57,682 nucleotides of DNA, taken from Bacteroidota bacterium. Its GTDB lineage: Bacteria > Bacteroidota > Bacteroidia > Chitinophagales > Chitinophagaceae. Shown piece after piece: positions 47,170 to 57,221 of this stretch. The stretch is taken from assembly GCA_018268085.1 (NCBI GenBank), contig JAFDXE010000029.1, positions 1 through 57,682 on the forward strand, given 5' to 3'. Each line of letters starts with the position of its first letter. Position 1 is the first letter of the stretch. The notes below the pieces were generated by a model. It ran no database searches. It saw only the letters and a list, made by a program, of their open reading frames with translations, and was not told the origin of the DNA. The translations under genes and the position numbers were made by a program.

Positions 47170-47235
47170 TCAACATAATTCAGCATTCAAAATTCAACAT
47201 TCAGAATTCATCATTCATAATTCACAATTCAGAAT
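47170..47235. repeat. ATTCA-type tandem array before argS
   Basis: Repeated ATTCAGCATTCAAA, ATTCAACATTCAG and ATTCATCATTCAT units (period about 14) running straight into the argS -7 box at 47236-47243. Confidence 0.75.
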
Positions 47236-47243
47236 TACTTTTG
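47236..47243 (+). promoter_or_regulatory. -7 box (TACTTTTG) before argS
   Basis: An exact TAnnTTTG match ending 4 bases before the argS ATG at 47248, implying a leaderless or nearly leaderless mRNA. The repeat array occupies the -33 region, and no TTTG is seen there. Confidence 0.5.
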
Positions 47244-47247
47244 CAGC

Positions 47248-49023
47248 ATGTCAATATTAAACAGCTTACAGAAAAGCACGATAGAAAGTTTACAGGTTTT
47301 ATATCATCAAACATTCTCCGAAAAAGATTTCCAGGTAAACCAGACAAAACCTGAATTTGAAGGCGATTACACAGTGGTGATGTTTTCACTTGTAAAATCA
47401 TTGAAACTATCGCCCGAAGTCATCGGCAACCAGTTGGGTGAACATCTTATAAAAACGTATCCTGAAATATTTTCAGCGTATAATATTATCAAAGGTTTTT
47501 TAAACCTTACCATTGCTGATGACTACTGGATGAATTTTCTGCAGCAGCATTACAATGATATTTGTTTTGGAAAACAGGCCATGAACAATAAAAAAGTAAT
47601 GGTAGAATATTCTTCTCCCAACACCAATAAGCCGCTGCACCTGGGCCATTTGAGAAATAATTTTTTAGGATGGAGTGTTGCAGAAATCCTCGGGGCAAAT
47701 GGAAATACTGTTTTAAAAAGCTGCATCGTAAACGACCGGGGAATTCACATCTGTAAAAGCATGATCGCCTGGCAACTTTTTGGCAATGGCGATACACCGC
47801 AAAGCACCGGCATAAAAGGAGATCATTTCGTTGGCGATTTCTACGTAAAATTTAACGACGAATATAAAAAACAGGTAAAGGAACTCGTTGCTAACGGTAT
47901 GGCAGAGCCGGAGGCCGAAAAAGAAGCCCCGATCATGAAAGCTACGCAGCAAATGTTACAGGATTGGGAAGCCGGGAAACCAGACGTGATTGAACTCTGG
48001 AAGAAAATGAATGGCTGGGTGTATGAAGGATTTGATGTTACCTATAAAAGAATTGGCAGCGATTTCGATAAAATGTACTACGAGAGCAATACTTACCTGC
48101 TTGGCAAAGACATCGTTCAGCAGGGCCTCGAAAAGAATATTTTTATTCGCAAAGAAGATGGCAGCGTTTGGATTGACTTAACGGCAGACGGCCTTGACGA
48201 AAAGCTGGTGTTGAGAAAAGACGGCACATCCGTTTACATCACTCAGGATATCGGGCTGGCACAACAAAAATATGATGAGTACAAAATTGATAAAAGCATT
48301 CATGTTATAGGCGACGAACAAAACTATCACATGAAAGTGCTGCAACTCATTTGTAAAAAAATGGGACTTCCTTACGCAGATGATATTCATCACCTCAGTT
48401 ACGGAATGGTAGAATTGCCAACCGGTAAAATGAAAAGCCGGGAAGGAACAGTTGTAGATGCCGACGACCTTGTAGATGAAATGGAAAAAGAAGCCGCAGC
48501 AAAAACGGAAGAATTGGGAAAGGTGAAAGATTTTTCTGAAGATGAATTGAAAGCACTCTATCATACCATTGGTTTGGGCGCACTGAAATTTTACCTGCTG
48601 AGGGTTGATCCGAAAAAGAAAATGATTTTTAATCCGGAAGAGAGCATCGACTTTCATGGATTTACCGGGCCGTTTATTCAATTCAATCATGCAAGGATCA
48701 GTTCAGTGCTAAGAAAAAATCCCATCAACAATGATCATACAACAGGAAACAGTTTTCTGCCGCTGGAGAAAGAACTGATTGTGTTGCTGGAAAAATATCC
48801 ATCCGTAATTAAACAGGCTGGAGATGAATTGAATCCTTCTGCCATTGCGATTTACGTGTACACGATTGCAAAAACCTTTAGTTCATTTTATACCGAACAT
48901 TCCATTGCTAATGCGGAATCAGAAGAGAAAAAACAATTGCGGTTGAAACTGGCAAACATGACGGCCATTGTAATTAAAAGCGGGATGCAGTTACTTGGCA
49001 TAAATGTTCCCGACAGAATGTAA
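47248..49023 (+). CDS. argS: Arginyl-tRNA synthetase
   Basis: A 591-residue class I aminoacyl-tRNA synthetase that charges tRNA-Arg in the cytoplasm. The N-terminal Add1 domain (about 1-110, QTKPEFEGDYTVVMF) precedes the catalytic domain with the HIGH-type motif HLGHLRNN. The KMSK-equivalent is GKMKSREG, normal for ArgS, followed by the anticodon-binding helical domain (FNHARISSVLRK and AIAIYVYTIAKTFSSFYTEH in parts). Length is typical. Confidence 0.97.
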   Translation: MSILNSLQKSTIESLQVLYHQTFSEKDFQVNQTKPEFEGDYTVVMFSLVKSLKLSPEVIGNQLGEHLIKTYPEIFSAYNIIKGFLNLTIADDYWMNFLQQHYNDICFGKQAMNNKKVMVEYSSPNTNKPLHLGHLRNNFLGWSVAEILGANGNTVLKSCIVNDRGIHICKSMIAWQLFGNGDTPQSTGIKGDHFVGDFYVKFNDEYKKQVKELVANGMAEPEAEKEAPIMKATQQMLQDWEAGKPDVIELWKKMNGWVYEGFDVTYKRIGSDFDKMYYESNTYLLGKDIVQQGLEKNIFIRKEDGSVWIDLTADGLDEKLVLRKDGTSVYITQDIGLAQQKYDEYKIDKSIHVIGDEQNYHMKVLQLICKKMGLPYADDIHHLSYGMVELPTGKMKSREGTVVDADDLVDEMEKEAAAKTEELGKVKDFSEDELKALYHTIGLGALKFYLLRVDPKKKMIFNPEESIDFHGFTGPFIQFNHARISSVLRKNPINNDHTTGNSFLPLEKELIVLLEKYPSVIKQAGDELNPSAIAIYVYTIAKTFSSFYTEHSIANAESEEKKQLRLKLANMTAIVIKSGMQLLGINVPDRM

Positions 49024-49049
49024 CTTACAATTAATCTTAAAAATGAAAA

Positions 49050-49074
49050 TTAATGTGTACTTTTAACACATTAA
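49050..49074. promoter_or_regulatory. Operator site D (upstream of pfkA)
   Basis: TTAATGTGT (49050-49058) and ACACATTAA (49066-49074) are perfect 9-base inverted arms around ACTTTTA. The inner 17 bases, TGTGTACTTTTAACACA, share arms and length with sites A and B of the starch locus. A -7-like TACTTTTA (49058-49065) lies inside the palindrome, so binding would block polymerase. It ends 29 bases before the pfkA ATG. Confidence 0.7.
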
Positions 49075-49103
49075 CTGATCCTGCTTAAAACAAGTCCTGA
49101 ACT

Positions 49104-50087
49104 ATGGCGAGAAAAGTGACCAAGATAGGTGTATTAACCAGCGGTGGCGATAGCCCCGGAATGAATGCCTGTATTCGTGCCGTGGTACGTACGGGCATTT
49201 ATAATGGCCTGGAAGTATTCGGCATTATGCGTGGATACAGCGGTATGGTGGAAGATGATATTGTTCCGATGACAACCAGGAGCGTTGCCAATATTATTCA
49301 ACGCGGCGGCACCATTTTAAAAACAGCCCGATGCATGGAATTCCTCGAATATGAAGGAAGGAAAAAAGCATACGATAATCTTACAAAACGTGGTATAGAC
49401 GGATTGGTTATTATCGGTGGCGACGGCAGTTTCAGGGGCGCACAAACATTCAGCAACGAATTTGATATTCCGTGTATCGGCTTACCGGGAACAATTGATA
49501 AAGACATCGCCGGAACTGATTTTACGATTGGTTTCGATACCGCAGTGAACACAGCCGTGGAAGCCATTGATAAAATCCGTGATACTGCGGATGCCCATGA
49601 CCGTATGTTTATCATCGAAGTAATGGGACGGGATGCCGGTTACATAGCACTGCACAGCGGCGTAGCTACCGGAGCAGAAAATATCCTGATACCGGAAAAG
49701 AAAACAGACATCAATCACCTCATCCAGTCTCTGCTCGAAAAAGAAAAAAGAAAAAAACTGGTAAACCTCATCATCGTTGCTGAGGGAGAAGAATTCGGTG
49801 GTGCCAACGAATTATCAAAGATCATTAAAGGACAAATTCCTTCTTTGGAAGTACGGGTGTGTATTCTCGGGCATATTCAAAGAGGCGGCTCTCCTACCTG
49901 TATGGACAGGCTTATTGCCAGCCGTATGGGTTATCACGCAGTTGAATGTCTTGTAGAAGGAAAACACAATGTGTTTGTAGGAATTGTAAATAACAAAATG
50001 AACTACACACCAATTAATGAAGCCGTAAAAAAGAAACAACGGATAAATGAAGAATGGATGAAAATTGTGAAGATACTGGCAACCTAG
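49104..50087 (+). CDS. pfkA: ATP-dependent 6-phosphofructokinase
   Basis: A 327-residue glycolytic enzyme making fructose 1,6-bisphosphate from fructose 6-phosphate. Key motifs are TSGGDSPGMNACIR, IIGGDGSFRGA, PGTIDKDIAGTDFTIGFDTA and EVMGRDAGYIA. Glycine in GGDGS and glycine before TID point to ATP use, since PPi-dependent enzymes carry Asp and Lys there. Length is like E. coli PfkA. It is followed by pyk after a 163-base gap, and it carries the palindromic site D upstream, which links it to the starch genes. Confidence 0.97.
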   Translation: MARKVTKIGVLTSGGDSPGMNACIRAVVRTGIYNGLEVFGIMRGYSGMVEDDIVPMTTRSVANIIQRGGTILKTARCMEFLEYEGRKKAYDNLTKRGIDGLVIIGGDGSFRGAQTFSNEFDIPCIGLPGTIDKDIAGTDFTIGFDTAVNTAVEAIDKIRDTADAHDRMFIIEVMGRDAGYIALHSGVATGAENILIPEKKTDINHLIQSLLEKEKRKKLVNLIIVAEGEEFGGANELSKIIKGQIPSLEVRVCILGHIQRGGSPTCMDRLIASRMGYHAVECLVEGKHNVFVGIVNNKMNYTPINEAVKKKQRINEEWMKIVKILAT

Positions 50088-50250
50088 TTGAAAATAATTA
50101 GTAACTATTTTCAAGTTTTTAATCCTGCCTTCTACACCAATATTAAATCAGAAACATTTCTTTAAATTAAATCTCAATAATAAAAACAGGTTGCAAAGTT
50201 CAGTTCTTCTTGAAACTCATAAATAATAACTAGCAACCCAAATTTAACAC

Positions 50251-51741
50251 ATGCGCAAAAACATCAGCAAATACCTCCACACCCAAATGGATAAGGAAGC
50301 AGGTATTGCTCACTCCCAGAAAAGAACAAAAATTGTAGCAACTGTTGGCCCGGCCTGTGATACCTATGAAGGATTACTCGGATTGGTGAAGGCTGGTGTA
50401 AATGTGTTTCGTTTAAACTTCTCTCACGGTACGCATGAAGATAAAAAAGCAGTAATTGAAAATATCCGTAAGATCATTAAAACGGAACCGTATAATATTG
50501 CCATCCTGGGAGACCTGCAGGGACCTAAACTGCGGGTGGGTGAAATAGAAAACGGCAAAATAGAATTAAAAGAAGGAGATGAATTTATTTTCACCACCGA
50601 AAAAATGGTGGGCACGAAAGAAAAAATATACGTTTCATACAGCAACCTCACTACCGATGTAAAAAAAGGTGAAAGAATTTTCCTGGATGATGGAAAGATG
50701 GAGGTAGAGGTAATTGATATACTGAACAATACCGAAATAAAAGTGCGTGTAACCCTTGGCGGTATCCTGTTACCGAAGAAGGGCGTAAACCTTCCCGACA
50801 GTGCATTAACCATGCCTTCCCTTACCGAAAAAGACCTGCTCGACCTTGAGTTCATACTTGAACAGAAAATTGATTGGGTAGCACTTTCATTTGTACGGAA
50901 GGCGATCGACATCATTGCACTGAAAAAACTTATTAAAGCCGGCGATAGCAAAATGAAGGTTATTGCAAAAATTGAAATGCCGGAAGCTTTGAAAAACCTG
51001 AGAGATATCATTGTTGAAAGCGATGGTGTAATGGTAGCCCGTGGCGACCTGGGGGTTGAGATTCCCATTGAACAGGTTCCGGTTATGCAGAAAGACATTA
51101 TCCGCAAATGCATGCACCGTGCAAAACCGGTAATTGTAGCAACGCAGATGATGGAAAGTATGATTGACCGTACCAAACCAAACCGCAGTGAGGTTACTGA
51201 TGTTGCCAATGCCGTGCTGGAAGGTGCAGATGCCGTAATGCTGAGTGGCGAAACCGCCATGGGCAACTATCCGTCACTGGTAGTTGAAACCATGAGCAAG
51301 ATTATTTTACAAGTTGAAAAATCGATGTATGATTTTAACCGGGATGATATCCTGGCACCTCAGCCACATTCTCCCTCTTTTTTAAGCGATGCCATATGTT
51401 ACAGCGCCTGTAAACTGGCTGCAGATTCACATGCCAATGCGCTGATTGGTATGACGCAAAGTGGTTATACCGGTTTTATGCTAAGCAGCTACCGCCCTAA
51501 ATGTCCTTTATATATTTTCAGTAAAGAAAGAACCCTGATCAGTCAGCTCTCTTTGAGCTGGGGCGTACGTGCCTTTTATTATGCAGAAGAAGAAAGCCTG
51601 GATGATATTATTTTCGACCAGATCAATATCCTGAAAGAAAGAGGATTTTTAAAACAAGGCGACGTGGTGGTAAATACCGGAAGTACGCCTGTAGAACATC
51701 ATTTACCAACGAATATTATTAAGATTACGAAAGTGGAATGA
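50251..51741 (+). CDS. pyk: Pyruvate kinase
   Basis: A 496-residue glycolytic enzyme converting phosphoenolpyruvate and ADP to pyruvate and ATP. Signatures: KIVATVGPACDTYEG, VFRLNFSHG, the catalytic stretch VIAKIEMPEALKNL, MVARGDLGVEIP and MLSGETAMGNYP. An N-terminal extension of about 25 residues precedes the first strand; the ATG at 50286 (MDKEAG) is an alternative start. The 163-base gap after pfkA holds no operator-like palindrome, so pyk may depend on pfkA read-through or its own promoter. Confidence 0.97.
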   Translation: MRKNISKYLHTQMDKEAGIAHSQKRTKIVATVGPACDTYEGLLGLVKAGVNVFRLNFSHGTHEDKKAVIENIRKIIKTEPYNIAILGDLQGPKLRVGEIENGKIELKEGDEFIFTTEKMVGTKEKIYVSYSNLTTDVKKGERIFLDDGKMEVEVIDILNNTEIKVRVTLGGILLPKKGVNLPDSALTMPSLTEKDLLDLEFILEQKIDWVALSFVRKAIDIIALKKLIKAGDSKMKVIAKIEMPEALKNLRDIIVESDGVMVARGDLGVEIPIEQVPVMQKDIIRKCMHRAKPVIVATQMMESMIDRTKPNRSEVTDVANAVLEGADAVMLSGETAMGNYPSLVVETMSKIILQVEKSMYDFNRDDILAPQPHSPSFLSDAICYSACKLAADSHANALIGMTQSGYTGFMLSSYRPKCPLYIFSKERTLISQLSLSWGVRAFYYAEEESLDDIIFDQINILKERGFLKQGDVVVNTGSTPVEHHLPTNIIKITKVE

Positions 51742-51842
51742 TGAATTGTGAATGATGAATGCTGAATTATGAATTGTGAATTGTAGAAGATCGCTTTTAA
51801 TTGAGTTATTTACTACGGCATTCAATTCAGCATTCATAATTT
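51742..51842. repeat. Inverted pair of ATTCA-type repeats after pyk
   Basis: Plus-strand ATGAATGCTGAATT-type units (51742-51784) face inverted AATTCAGCATTCAT (51826-51839). The 14-base core pairs perfectly, so RNA from this gap could fold into a long hairpin between the convergent pyk and DUF1761 genes. Confidence 0.7.
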
Positions 51843-51850
51843 GCCCTTCC

Positions 51851-52273
51851 TTATGTCCAACTGCAGATAACTACGCCAGCTATCACATTTCCCAGTATGG
51901 TATATGTACCATTGATCAGGTGCAAACCCAAAGGCCTTTTTTCATACAAGTAGGAAATGCTTATGGCAGCAGCGCCGATGCAAACGCCAACGAGCAGGCC
52001 TAATTTTAAACCACTCATCCAACCCTCCAGTTCCAGCCTGGATCTTAGTACAGCTATCGCCGTACTGCTGATAAACATAAGCACGAAAGATGACAACATG
52101 ATAATGCCCATTCCTTTTTTAGCAGCAGGATCAGCGGCATTAACTTTCGTGTAGGCAATCCATTTAGCAGCGAACAAAATTTTTGAATACCACAATGCGC
52201 CCAGGAAAAAATATCCCAACGCTCCGCAGAAAACTGCCAGCCAGTTAATGTAATCAAGAAAGGAAATATTCAT
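51851..52273 (-). CDS. DUF1761 family membrane protein
   Basis: A 140-residue inner-membrane protein with about four helices, matching DUF1761: the N-terminal DYINWLAVFCGALGYFFLGALWYS in parts, KMGMGI-type loop (AKKGMGIIML), the central GLKLGLLVGVCIG and the C-terminal INGTYTILGNVIAGVVI. The family has no established function. It is a single gene with no clear partner. Confidence 0.88.
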   Translation of the reverse strand: MNISFLDYINWLAVFCGALGYFFLGALWYSKILFAAKWIAYTKVNAADPAAKKGMGIIMLSSFVLMFISSTAIAVLRSRLELEGWMSGLKLGLLVGVCIGAAAISISYLYEKRPLGLHLINGTYTILGNVIAGVVICSWT

Positions 52274-52324
52274 AAGTGTATTTTTTTTGAGAAAATGTTT
52301 TGGCGGTGAACAACTTTGAGCCTT

Positions 52325-52485
52325 AAGGTATGAGTTATTAGTTTTTAGTTATGAGTTTTGAGCCTTGAGAACTGAGTTTTAAAACGTTTCCTGAATAGCA
52401 TGCATGATTCAGTATTCACAATTAATCATTCTGCATTCACAATTCATAATTCATCATTCATAATTCACAATTCATAATTCAGCCT
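52325..52485. repeat. Mixed low-complexity and ATTCA-type repeats
   Basis: TTATTAGTTTTTAG and GAGTTTTGAGCC units (52325-52375) are followed by ATTCACAATTCATAATTCATC-type copies (52395-52485) that reach the end of the NTF2-like gene. With the other arrays this shows both repeat classes side by side, as at 43935-44262. Nothing else is seen in this 198-base gap. Confidence 0.7.
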
Positions 52486-52945
52486 TCATATACTCCTCCA
52501 GCCGCTTCCTCGCTCCTTTCGTAATCCGATGTTGAAACCATCGGTTCCATCCAAGTAACCATCCGCTGAACCCTAGCGCCTGCATACACCATTTATGCAA
52601 ACTAAATCCATCACTGTGCTCTATAATTTTCCCGTCGGCTATCCGCATAAATGCTTTTGCTTTGTTGATCACCCGTCTTCCCGTTTTTGAAAATGTATAG
52701 GAAGCTATCCACTCACAAGTATAGTATTCATCATCCAGTTTCACAATATTGCTATACTGCAGTTCAAAATCTTTAGCATTTGCACACAACATTTTCCACA
52801 TCGAGCGTACCTGTTTTCCCTGTAATAAAGTAAATGCCGGATCAAAAAATATGATATCGTCACTGTAACAACTGATCATCGCCGCAGCATCCAGCCGCTG
52901 AAACGCTGCATAAAAATTACTGATCAGCTCCTCGTTCCTGTCCAT
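52472..52945 (-). CDS. NTF2-like / SnoaL-like domain protein
   Basis: A 157-residue protein with one NTF2-like cone fold: the first helix NEELISNFYAAFQRLDAAAM, DDIIFFDPAFTLLQGK and the strand pair EYYTCEWIASYTFSKTGRRVINKAKAFMRIADGKI in parts. It ends with HSDGFSLHKWCMQ and a basic tail. Such proteins are isomerases, hydrolases or binding proteins; the substrate cannot be read from sequence. It is divergent from the CocE-type hydrolase gene, with a 55-base gap. Confidence 0.87.
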   Translation of the reverse strand: MDRNEELISNFYAAFQRLDAAAMISCYSDDIIFFDPAFTLLQGKQVRSMWKMLCANAKDFELQYSNIVKLDDEYYTCEWIASYTFSKTGRRVINKAKAFMRIADGKIIEHSDGFSLHKWCMQALGFSGWLLGWNRWFQHRITKGARKRLEEYMKAEL

Positions 52946-53000
52946 AACGTTTAGTGATTTTGTTTCGTTAAATTTAGACTTTTAAAATGATCCAATTTAT

Positions 53001-54875
53001 ATGCAACGAATAATATTATTTGCAGTTACAGTGTTGATGACGTTAACTGTTCATTGCCAGGTTACCGAAAAAGCAGACGTCAACTTCGTAAAAGACAATT
53101 TTACAAAAATAGATACCATGATCCGCATGAGAGATGGTATTAAACTCTATACCGTAATTTATATCCCCAAAGATAAAAGTGAAAAATATCCTTTCCTGAT
53201 GGAACGGACGCCTTATTCTTCGGCTCCCTACGGCGATAGTAATTATTCAAAACGCATTGGCCCGAATCCAACTTTGATGAAAGAGAAATATATTTTCGTT
53301 TACCAGGATGTCAGGGGAAGATACAGGAGCGAAGGCATCAACCTTGAAGTAACGCCGATCATCCCCAACAAAAAAAATAAAAATGAAGTGGATGAATGCA
53401 GTGATACCTATGATACGGTTGACTGGCTATTAAAAAACATCAGCAATAACAACGGTCGCGTAGGAGTATATGGAATTTCATACCCTGGTTTTTATGCAGT
53501 TACCTCATTGCCTGGTGCGCATCCGGCAATTAAAGCTGTTAGTCCGCAGGCGCCGGTTACCGATGAATTCATTGGAGATGATGTTAACCACAGGGGCGCT
53601 TTCTTTTTAATGGATAATTTCAATTTTATGAATTATTTCGGGAAGGAAAGAACTGGTCCTACAGAAGACTATGGTTCCGTTTTTAAAATGAACAGCAAAG
53701 ACATGTACCAGTTCTTCCTGCAATTGGGCCCGGTTAAAAATTCCCAGTCGGAAAAATATTTCAACAATAAAACAACTATCTGGAACGAATACCTGCTGCA
53801 CGACACGTATGACGATTACTGGAAAGCAAGAAATACCCGGCCACATCTGAAAAATATTGCCATCCCCACATTAGTAGTTGGTGGATGGTTTGATGCGGAA
53901 GACTTGTTTGGTGCATTGGAAACGTATAAAGCAATTGAAAACGGGAATCCTGCCAACAATAACCGACTGGTAATGGGTCCGTGGACGCATGGCGCATGGG
54001 AAAGCAGCAACTGGAACCAGTTTGCATCCTATGACTTTGGCAGTAATACCAGTAAAACATTCCAGGATTCGCTTGAAACAGGTTTTTTCAATTATTACCT
54101 GAAAGACAAAGGCAATTTTAATATCGGGGAAGCTACTGTTTTTGAAACCGGTTCCAACAAATGGAAATCCTATACAAGCTGGCCGCCGCAAAACGTTCAA
54201 AAAGTGCCCGTGTACCTTGGAGCCAAACAGCAACTGCTGTTTAAAAAAGATGCATCAGTTAATGGCTTTGATGAATACCTCAGCGATCCGAACAAACCAG
54301 TGCCCTATACCAATGGCATTTACGGCTACAGGAACAATGATTATATGGTGGAAGACCAGCGCTTTGCTGCCGTAAGACCAGATGTACTGGTATATGAAAC
54401 AGATGTACTGACAGAAAACGTAACCCTTGCCGGAAGCATACTGGCTGATCTTCGTGTAAGCATTACCGGTACCGATGCTGATTTTGTAGTAAAATTAATT
54501 GATGTACTGCCTGACAATGAGCCCAATTTCCGCAATGCTCCAAAAGGATTCCAGATGGCCGGATACCAGCGCCTCGTTAGGGCTGAAGTACTAAGAGGAA
54601 AATTCAGGAACAGCTATGAAAAACCGGAACCCTTCGAACCCGGCAAAATTACCAGCCTTCAATTAGAACTGAATGATGTAGCCCATACATTCCGTAAAGG
54701 ACATAAAATGATGATACAGGTTCAAAGTAGCTGGTTCCCGCTTGTTGACAGGAACCCACAGAAATTTATACGAATACCGGATGCAACGGAAAATGATTTT
54801 CAAAAAGCAACCATCAGGATCTACCATGATGCACAAAATGAAAGTAAAATTGTTTTACCTGTATTACTGGATTAA
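53001..54875 (+). CDS. CocE/NonD family alpha/beta hydrolase (X-Pro dipeptidyl-peptidase S15 type), exported
   Basis: A 624-residue serine hydrolase with a signal peptide (ends TVHC or VHCQ; lipoprotein possible). The nucleophile S160 lies in GVYGISYPGFY. The acid is probably in VGGWFDAEDLFG and the histidine in MGPWTHGAW. A C-terminal jelly-roll domain (about 400-624, QQLLFKKDASVNGFDEYLSD in parts) is typical. Known members cleave esters, beta-lactam side chains, or Xaa-Pro dipeptides; the true substrate here is unknown. It precedes the GH20 gene by 46 bases on the same strand. Confidence 0.9.
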   Translation: MQRIILFAVTVLMTLTVHCQVTEKADVNFVKDNFTKIDTMIRMRDGIKLYTVIYIPKDKSEKYPFLMERTPYSSAPYGDSNYSKRIGPNPTLMKEKYIFVYQDVRGRYRSEGINLEVTPIIPNKKNKNEVDECSDTYDTVDWLLKNISNNNGRVGVYGISYPGFYAVTSLPGAHPAIKAVSPQAPVTDEFIGDDVNHRGAFFLMDNFNFMNYFGKERTGPTEDYGSVFKMNSKDMYQFFLQLGPVKNSQSEKYFNNKTTIWNEYLLHDTYDDYWKARNTRPHLKNIAIPTLVVGGWFDAEDLFGALETYKAIENGNPANNNRLVMGPWTHGAWESSNWNQFASYDFGSNTSKTFQDSLETGFFNYYLKDKGNFNIGEATVFETGSNKWKSYTSWPPQNVQKVPVYLGAKQQLLFKKDASVNGFDEYLSDPNKPVPYTNGIYGYRNNDYMVEDQRFAAVRPDVLVYETDVLTENVTLAGSILADLRVSITGTDADFVVKLIDVLPDNEPNFRNAPKGFQMAGYQRLVRAEVLRGKFRNSYEKPEPFEPGKITSLQLELNDVAHTFRKGHKMMIQVQSSWFPLVDRNPQKFIRIPDATENDFQKATIRIYHDAQNESKIVLPVLLD

Positions 54876-54921
54876 AATGTGTTGAAGAACCGTTACGATT
54901 ACTATACTAAATCAGCATTTC

Positions 54922-57204
54922 ATGATTGAATTGAAAAATACTTCCCTGCTTCGTTGTTCCATTTTATTTTTAATGATCAGTTGCAGTTTGTACCTGGATG
55001 CACAGGTTACTATTGTGCCTGCGCCGGTTTCTGTAAAGATGAGTAAGGGAGAATTTACTATAACTCCCCAAACAACTTTTATACTGGAAGGCAGTAACCT
55101 CGAAAATTCAGTAGCCTTCTTCAATGATTACCTGCAAAAAAATTATGGTTTTCAATTGAAAACTTCCGGTAAACATAGTAAGGGAAATTCCATTGTATTG
55201 AACTATGAACGATTGGATAAAAATATTCCGGGCGCATATAACCTGCAGGTAAACGGAAAAGAAATTTACATAGCAGGTGATAACGAAGAAGGCGTTTTTT
55301 ATGGCATTCAGACGTTGATTCAGTTACTACCAATTAAAAAAAGCAGCTCATTAAACATACCGCAGTTATCAATAGAAGATTATCCCCGATTTGAATACAG
55401 GGGCATGCACCTGGATGTAGCAAGACATATATTTTCGGCAGACTATGTAAAAAAGTACATCGACTGGCTGGCACTACACAAAATCAATAAGTTTCACTGG
55501 CATTTAACAGATGACCAGGGATGGCGGATAGAAATCAAAAAATACCCCAAACTAACGGAAACCGGTAGCTGCAGGAACCAGACGCTGGTGGGCAGGTATG
55601 GCAGTGATACATATGACGGCACACCTTATTGCGGCTATTATACCCAGGAACAGGTGAAAGAAATTGTACAGTATGCCGCCAAAAGATATATAACAGTGAT
55701 CCCGGAAATTGATATTCCCGGCCATACCGTGGCAGCACTTACCTCCTACCCTTATCTCGGCTGCAGCAAAGGACCTTATAAAGTGATGGAAACATGGGGT
55801 GTATCTCCGGATGTATTGTGCGCAGGTAATGACAGCACCTACACTTTTGTTGAAAATGTTTTGGATGAAGTGATGAAATTATTCCCTGCTCCCTATATCC
55901 ATATCGGCGGAGATGAGTGCCCGAAAGAAAACTGGAAGACCTGCCCGGTGTGCCAGAAAAAAATCAGGGACGAACAACTGAAGGATGAACATGAACTGCA
56001 ATCTTATTTCACCAAACGCATAGAAAAATTTGTAAACAGCAAAGGCAAAAAAATAATTGGCTGGGATGAGATCCTGGAAGGAGGCCTGGCGCCGAATGCT
56101 GTGATCATGAGCTGGCGGGGTGAAGCCGGTGGCATTGCTGCTGCCAGGCAAAATCATTATGTGATCATGACGCCGGAAAATCCGCTGTACATTAATCATT
56201 CGCAAACACGCAATGAAGATTCGGTAACACAAGGCCAGTACAATCCCATTGAAAATGTATATAACTATGATCCGGTACCAAAGGAATTAACGGTACAACA
56301 GGCAAAATATATCATGGGCGCACAGGGAAATATGTGGTCGGAATACCTCGACAATGAAAAAAAACTGGAGTACATGTTGTTTCCGCGTTTGGCAGCCGTG
56401 GCAGAAGTATTGTGGACGGCGAAGCAAAATAAAAACTGGAATGAATTTGAAAAACGATTACCGGCTATCCTTAACCGTTATGCATTTCAGGGCATCAATT
56501 ACAGTACGGCGTATTACGACCTGCAGCCTTCTGTAACACAAATAAGCAATGGTATAATCGGCTGGAAACTGGACGCAAGAAAACAAGACGGTCATATCAT
56601 TTATGTAACCGACAGCACGATGAATGCAACGAAAACATACAGCGGCCCGGTAATGATCGACAAAACCGGGAACTATGGGGCAGCGTTAACCGATAACGAT
56701 AATAAAATTGTAAGTAACTGGGTATGGCAGCATTTTAACCTCAACCTGGCAACAGGAAAGCCCATACGTTTAATAACCCCACCCAATAAAAATTATTCCG
56801 TTGGAGGATCATTTTCGCTGGTAGATGGCATACAGAATGAAAAGGGCATGTTGCGTTCTGCACAGTTTTTAGGATTTAATGGAAAAGATATGGAAGCGGT
56901 GATAGACCTGGGAGCTGAACAAACCATCTCCGAAATCGTACTGCATGCATTTGAACAGAAAGGGAGCTGGATTTACAAACCTGCTGCTGTTAGTTTTTTC
57001 AGCAGCAACGATGGCATTAATTTTCAACCTATAGAAGTACCGGTAATTGTAGCAGGAACAAAAAACCTGTTATATTCTGCACTAACGACAACACGTACAC
57101 GCTATATTAAAGTACTCGCTAAAAACAATGGAATTATAGCAACAGGTGAACCCGGCGCAGGCAATCCTTCCTGGTTGTTTGCAGATGAGATTGAAGTAAA
57201 ATAA
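54922..57204 (+). CDS. GH20 beta-N-acetylhexosaminidase, exported
   Basis: A 760-residue enzyme that removes terminal GlcNAc or GalNAc from glycans such as chitin oligomers, murein or host-type glycans. A signal peptide is followed by a GH20b-like N-domain (about 25-150). The barrel carries HLDVARHIFS, FHWHLTDDQGWRIEIKKYP in parts, and the substrate-assisted pair D331-E332 in HIGGDECPK. A C-terminal beta-sandwich (about 610-760, VIDLGAEQTISEIVLHAFEQ) resembles an F5/8 carbohydrate-binding domain. It may be co-transcribed with the CocE-type gene. Confidence 0.95.
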   Translation: MIELKNTSLLRCSILFLMISCSLYLDAQVTIVPAPVSVKMSKGEFTITPQTTFILEGSNLENSVAFFNDYLQKNYGFQLKTSGKHSKGNSIVLNYERLDKNIPGAYNLQVNGKEIYIAGDNEEGVFYGIQTLIQLLPIKKSSSLNIPQLSIEDYPRFEYRGMHLDVARHIFSADYVKKYIDWLALHKINKFHWHLTDDQGWRIEIKKYPKLTETGSCRNQTLVGRYGSDTYDGTPYCGYYTQEQVKEIVQYAAKRYITVIPEIDIPGHTVAALTSYPYLGCSKGPYKVMETWGVSPDVLCAGNDSTYTFVENVLDEVMKLFPAPYIHIGGDECPKENWKTCPVCQKKIRDEQLKDEHELQSYFTKRIEKFVNSKGKKIIGWDEILEGGLAPNAVIMSWRGEAGGIAAARQNHYVIMTPENPLYINHSQTRNEDSVTQGQYNPIENVYNYDPVPKELTVQQAKYIMGAQGNMWSEYLDNEKKLEYMLFPRLAAVAEVLWTAKQNKNWNEFEKRLPAILNRYAFQGINYSTAYYDLQPSVTQISNGIIGWKLDARKQDGHIIYVTDSTMNATKTYSGPVMIDKTGNYGAALTDNDNKIVSNWVWQHFNLNLATGKPIRLITPPNKNYSVGGSFSLVDGIQNEKGMLRSAQFLGFNGKDMEAVIDLGAEQTISEIVLHAFEQKGSWIYKPAAVSFFSSNDGINFQPIEVPVIVAGTKNLLYSALTTTRTRYIKVLAKNNGIIATGEPGAGNPSWLFADEIEVK

Positions 57205-57221
57205 ATTCCCGGAACGCTCTT

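Noticed and set aside
50424..51266. 280-residue minus-strand frame
   Set aside because: It mirrors pyruvate kinase in the opposite strand; its Ser/Ile-rich composition is typical of shadow frames.
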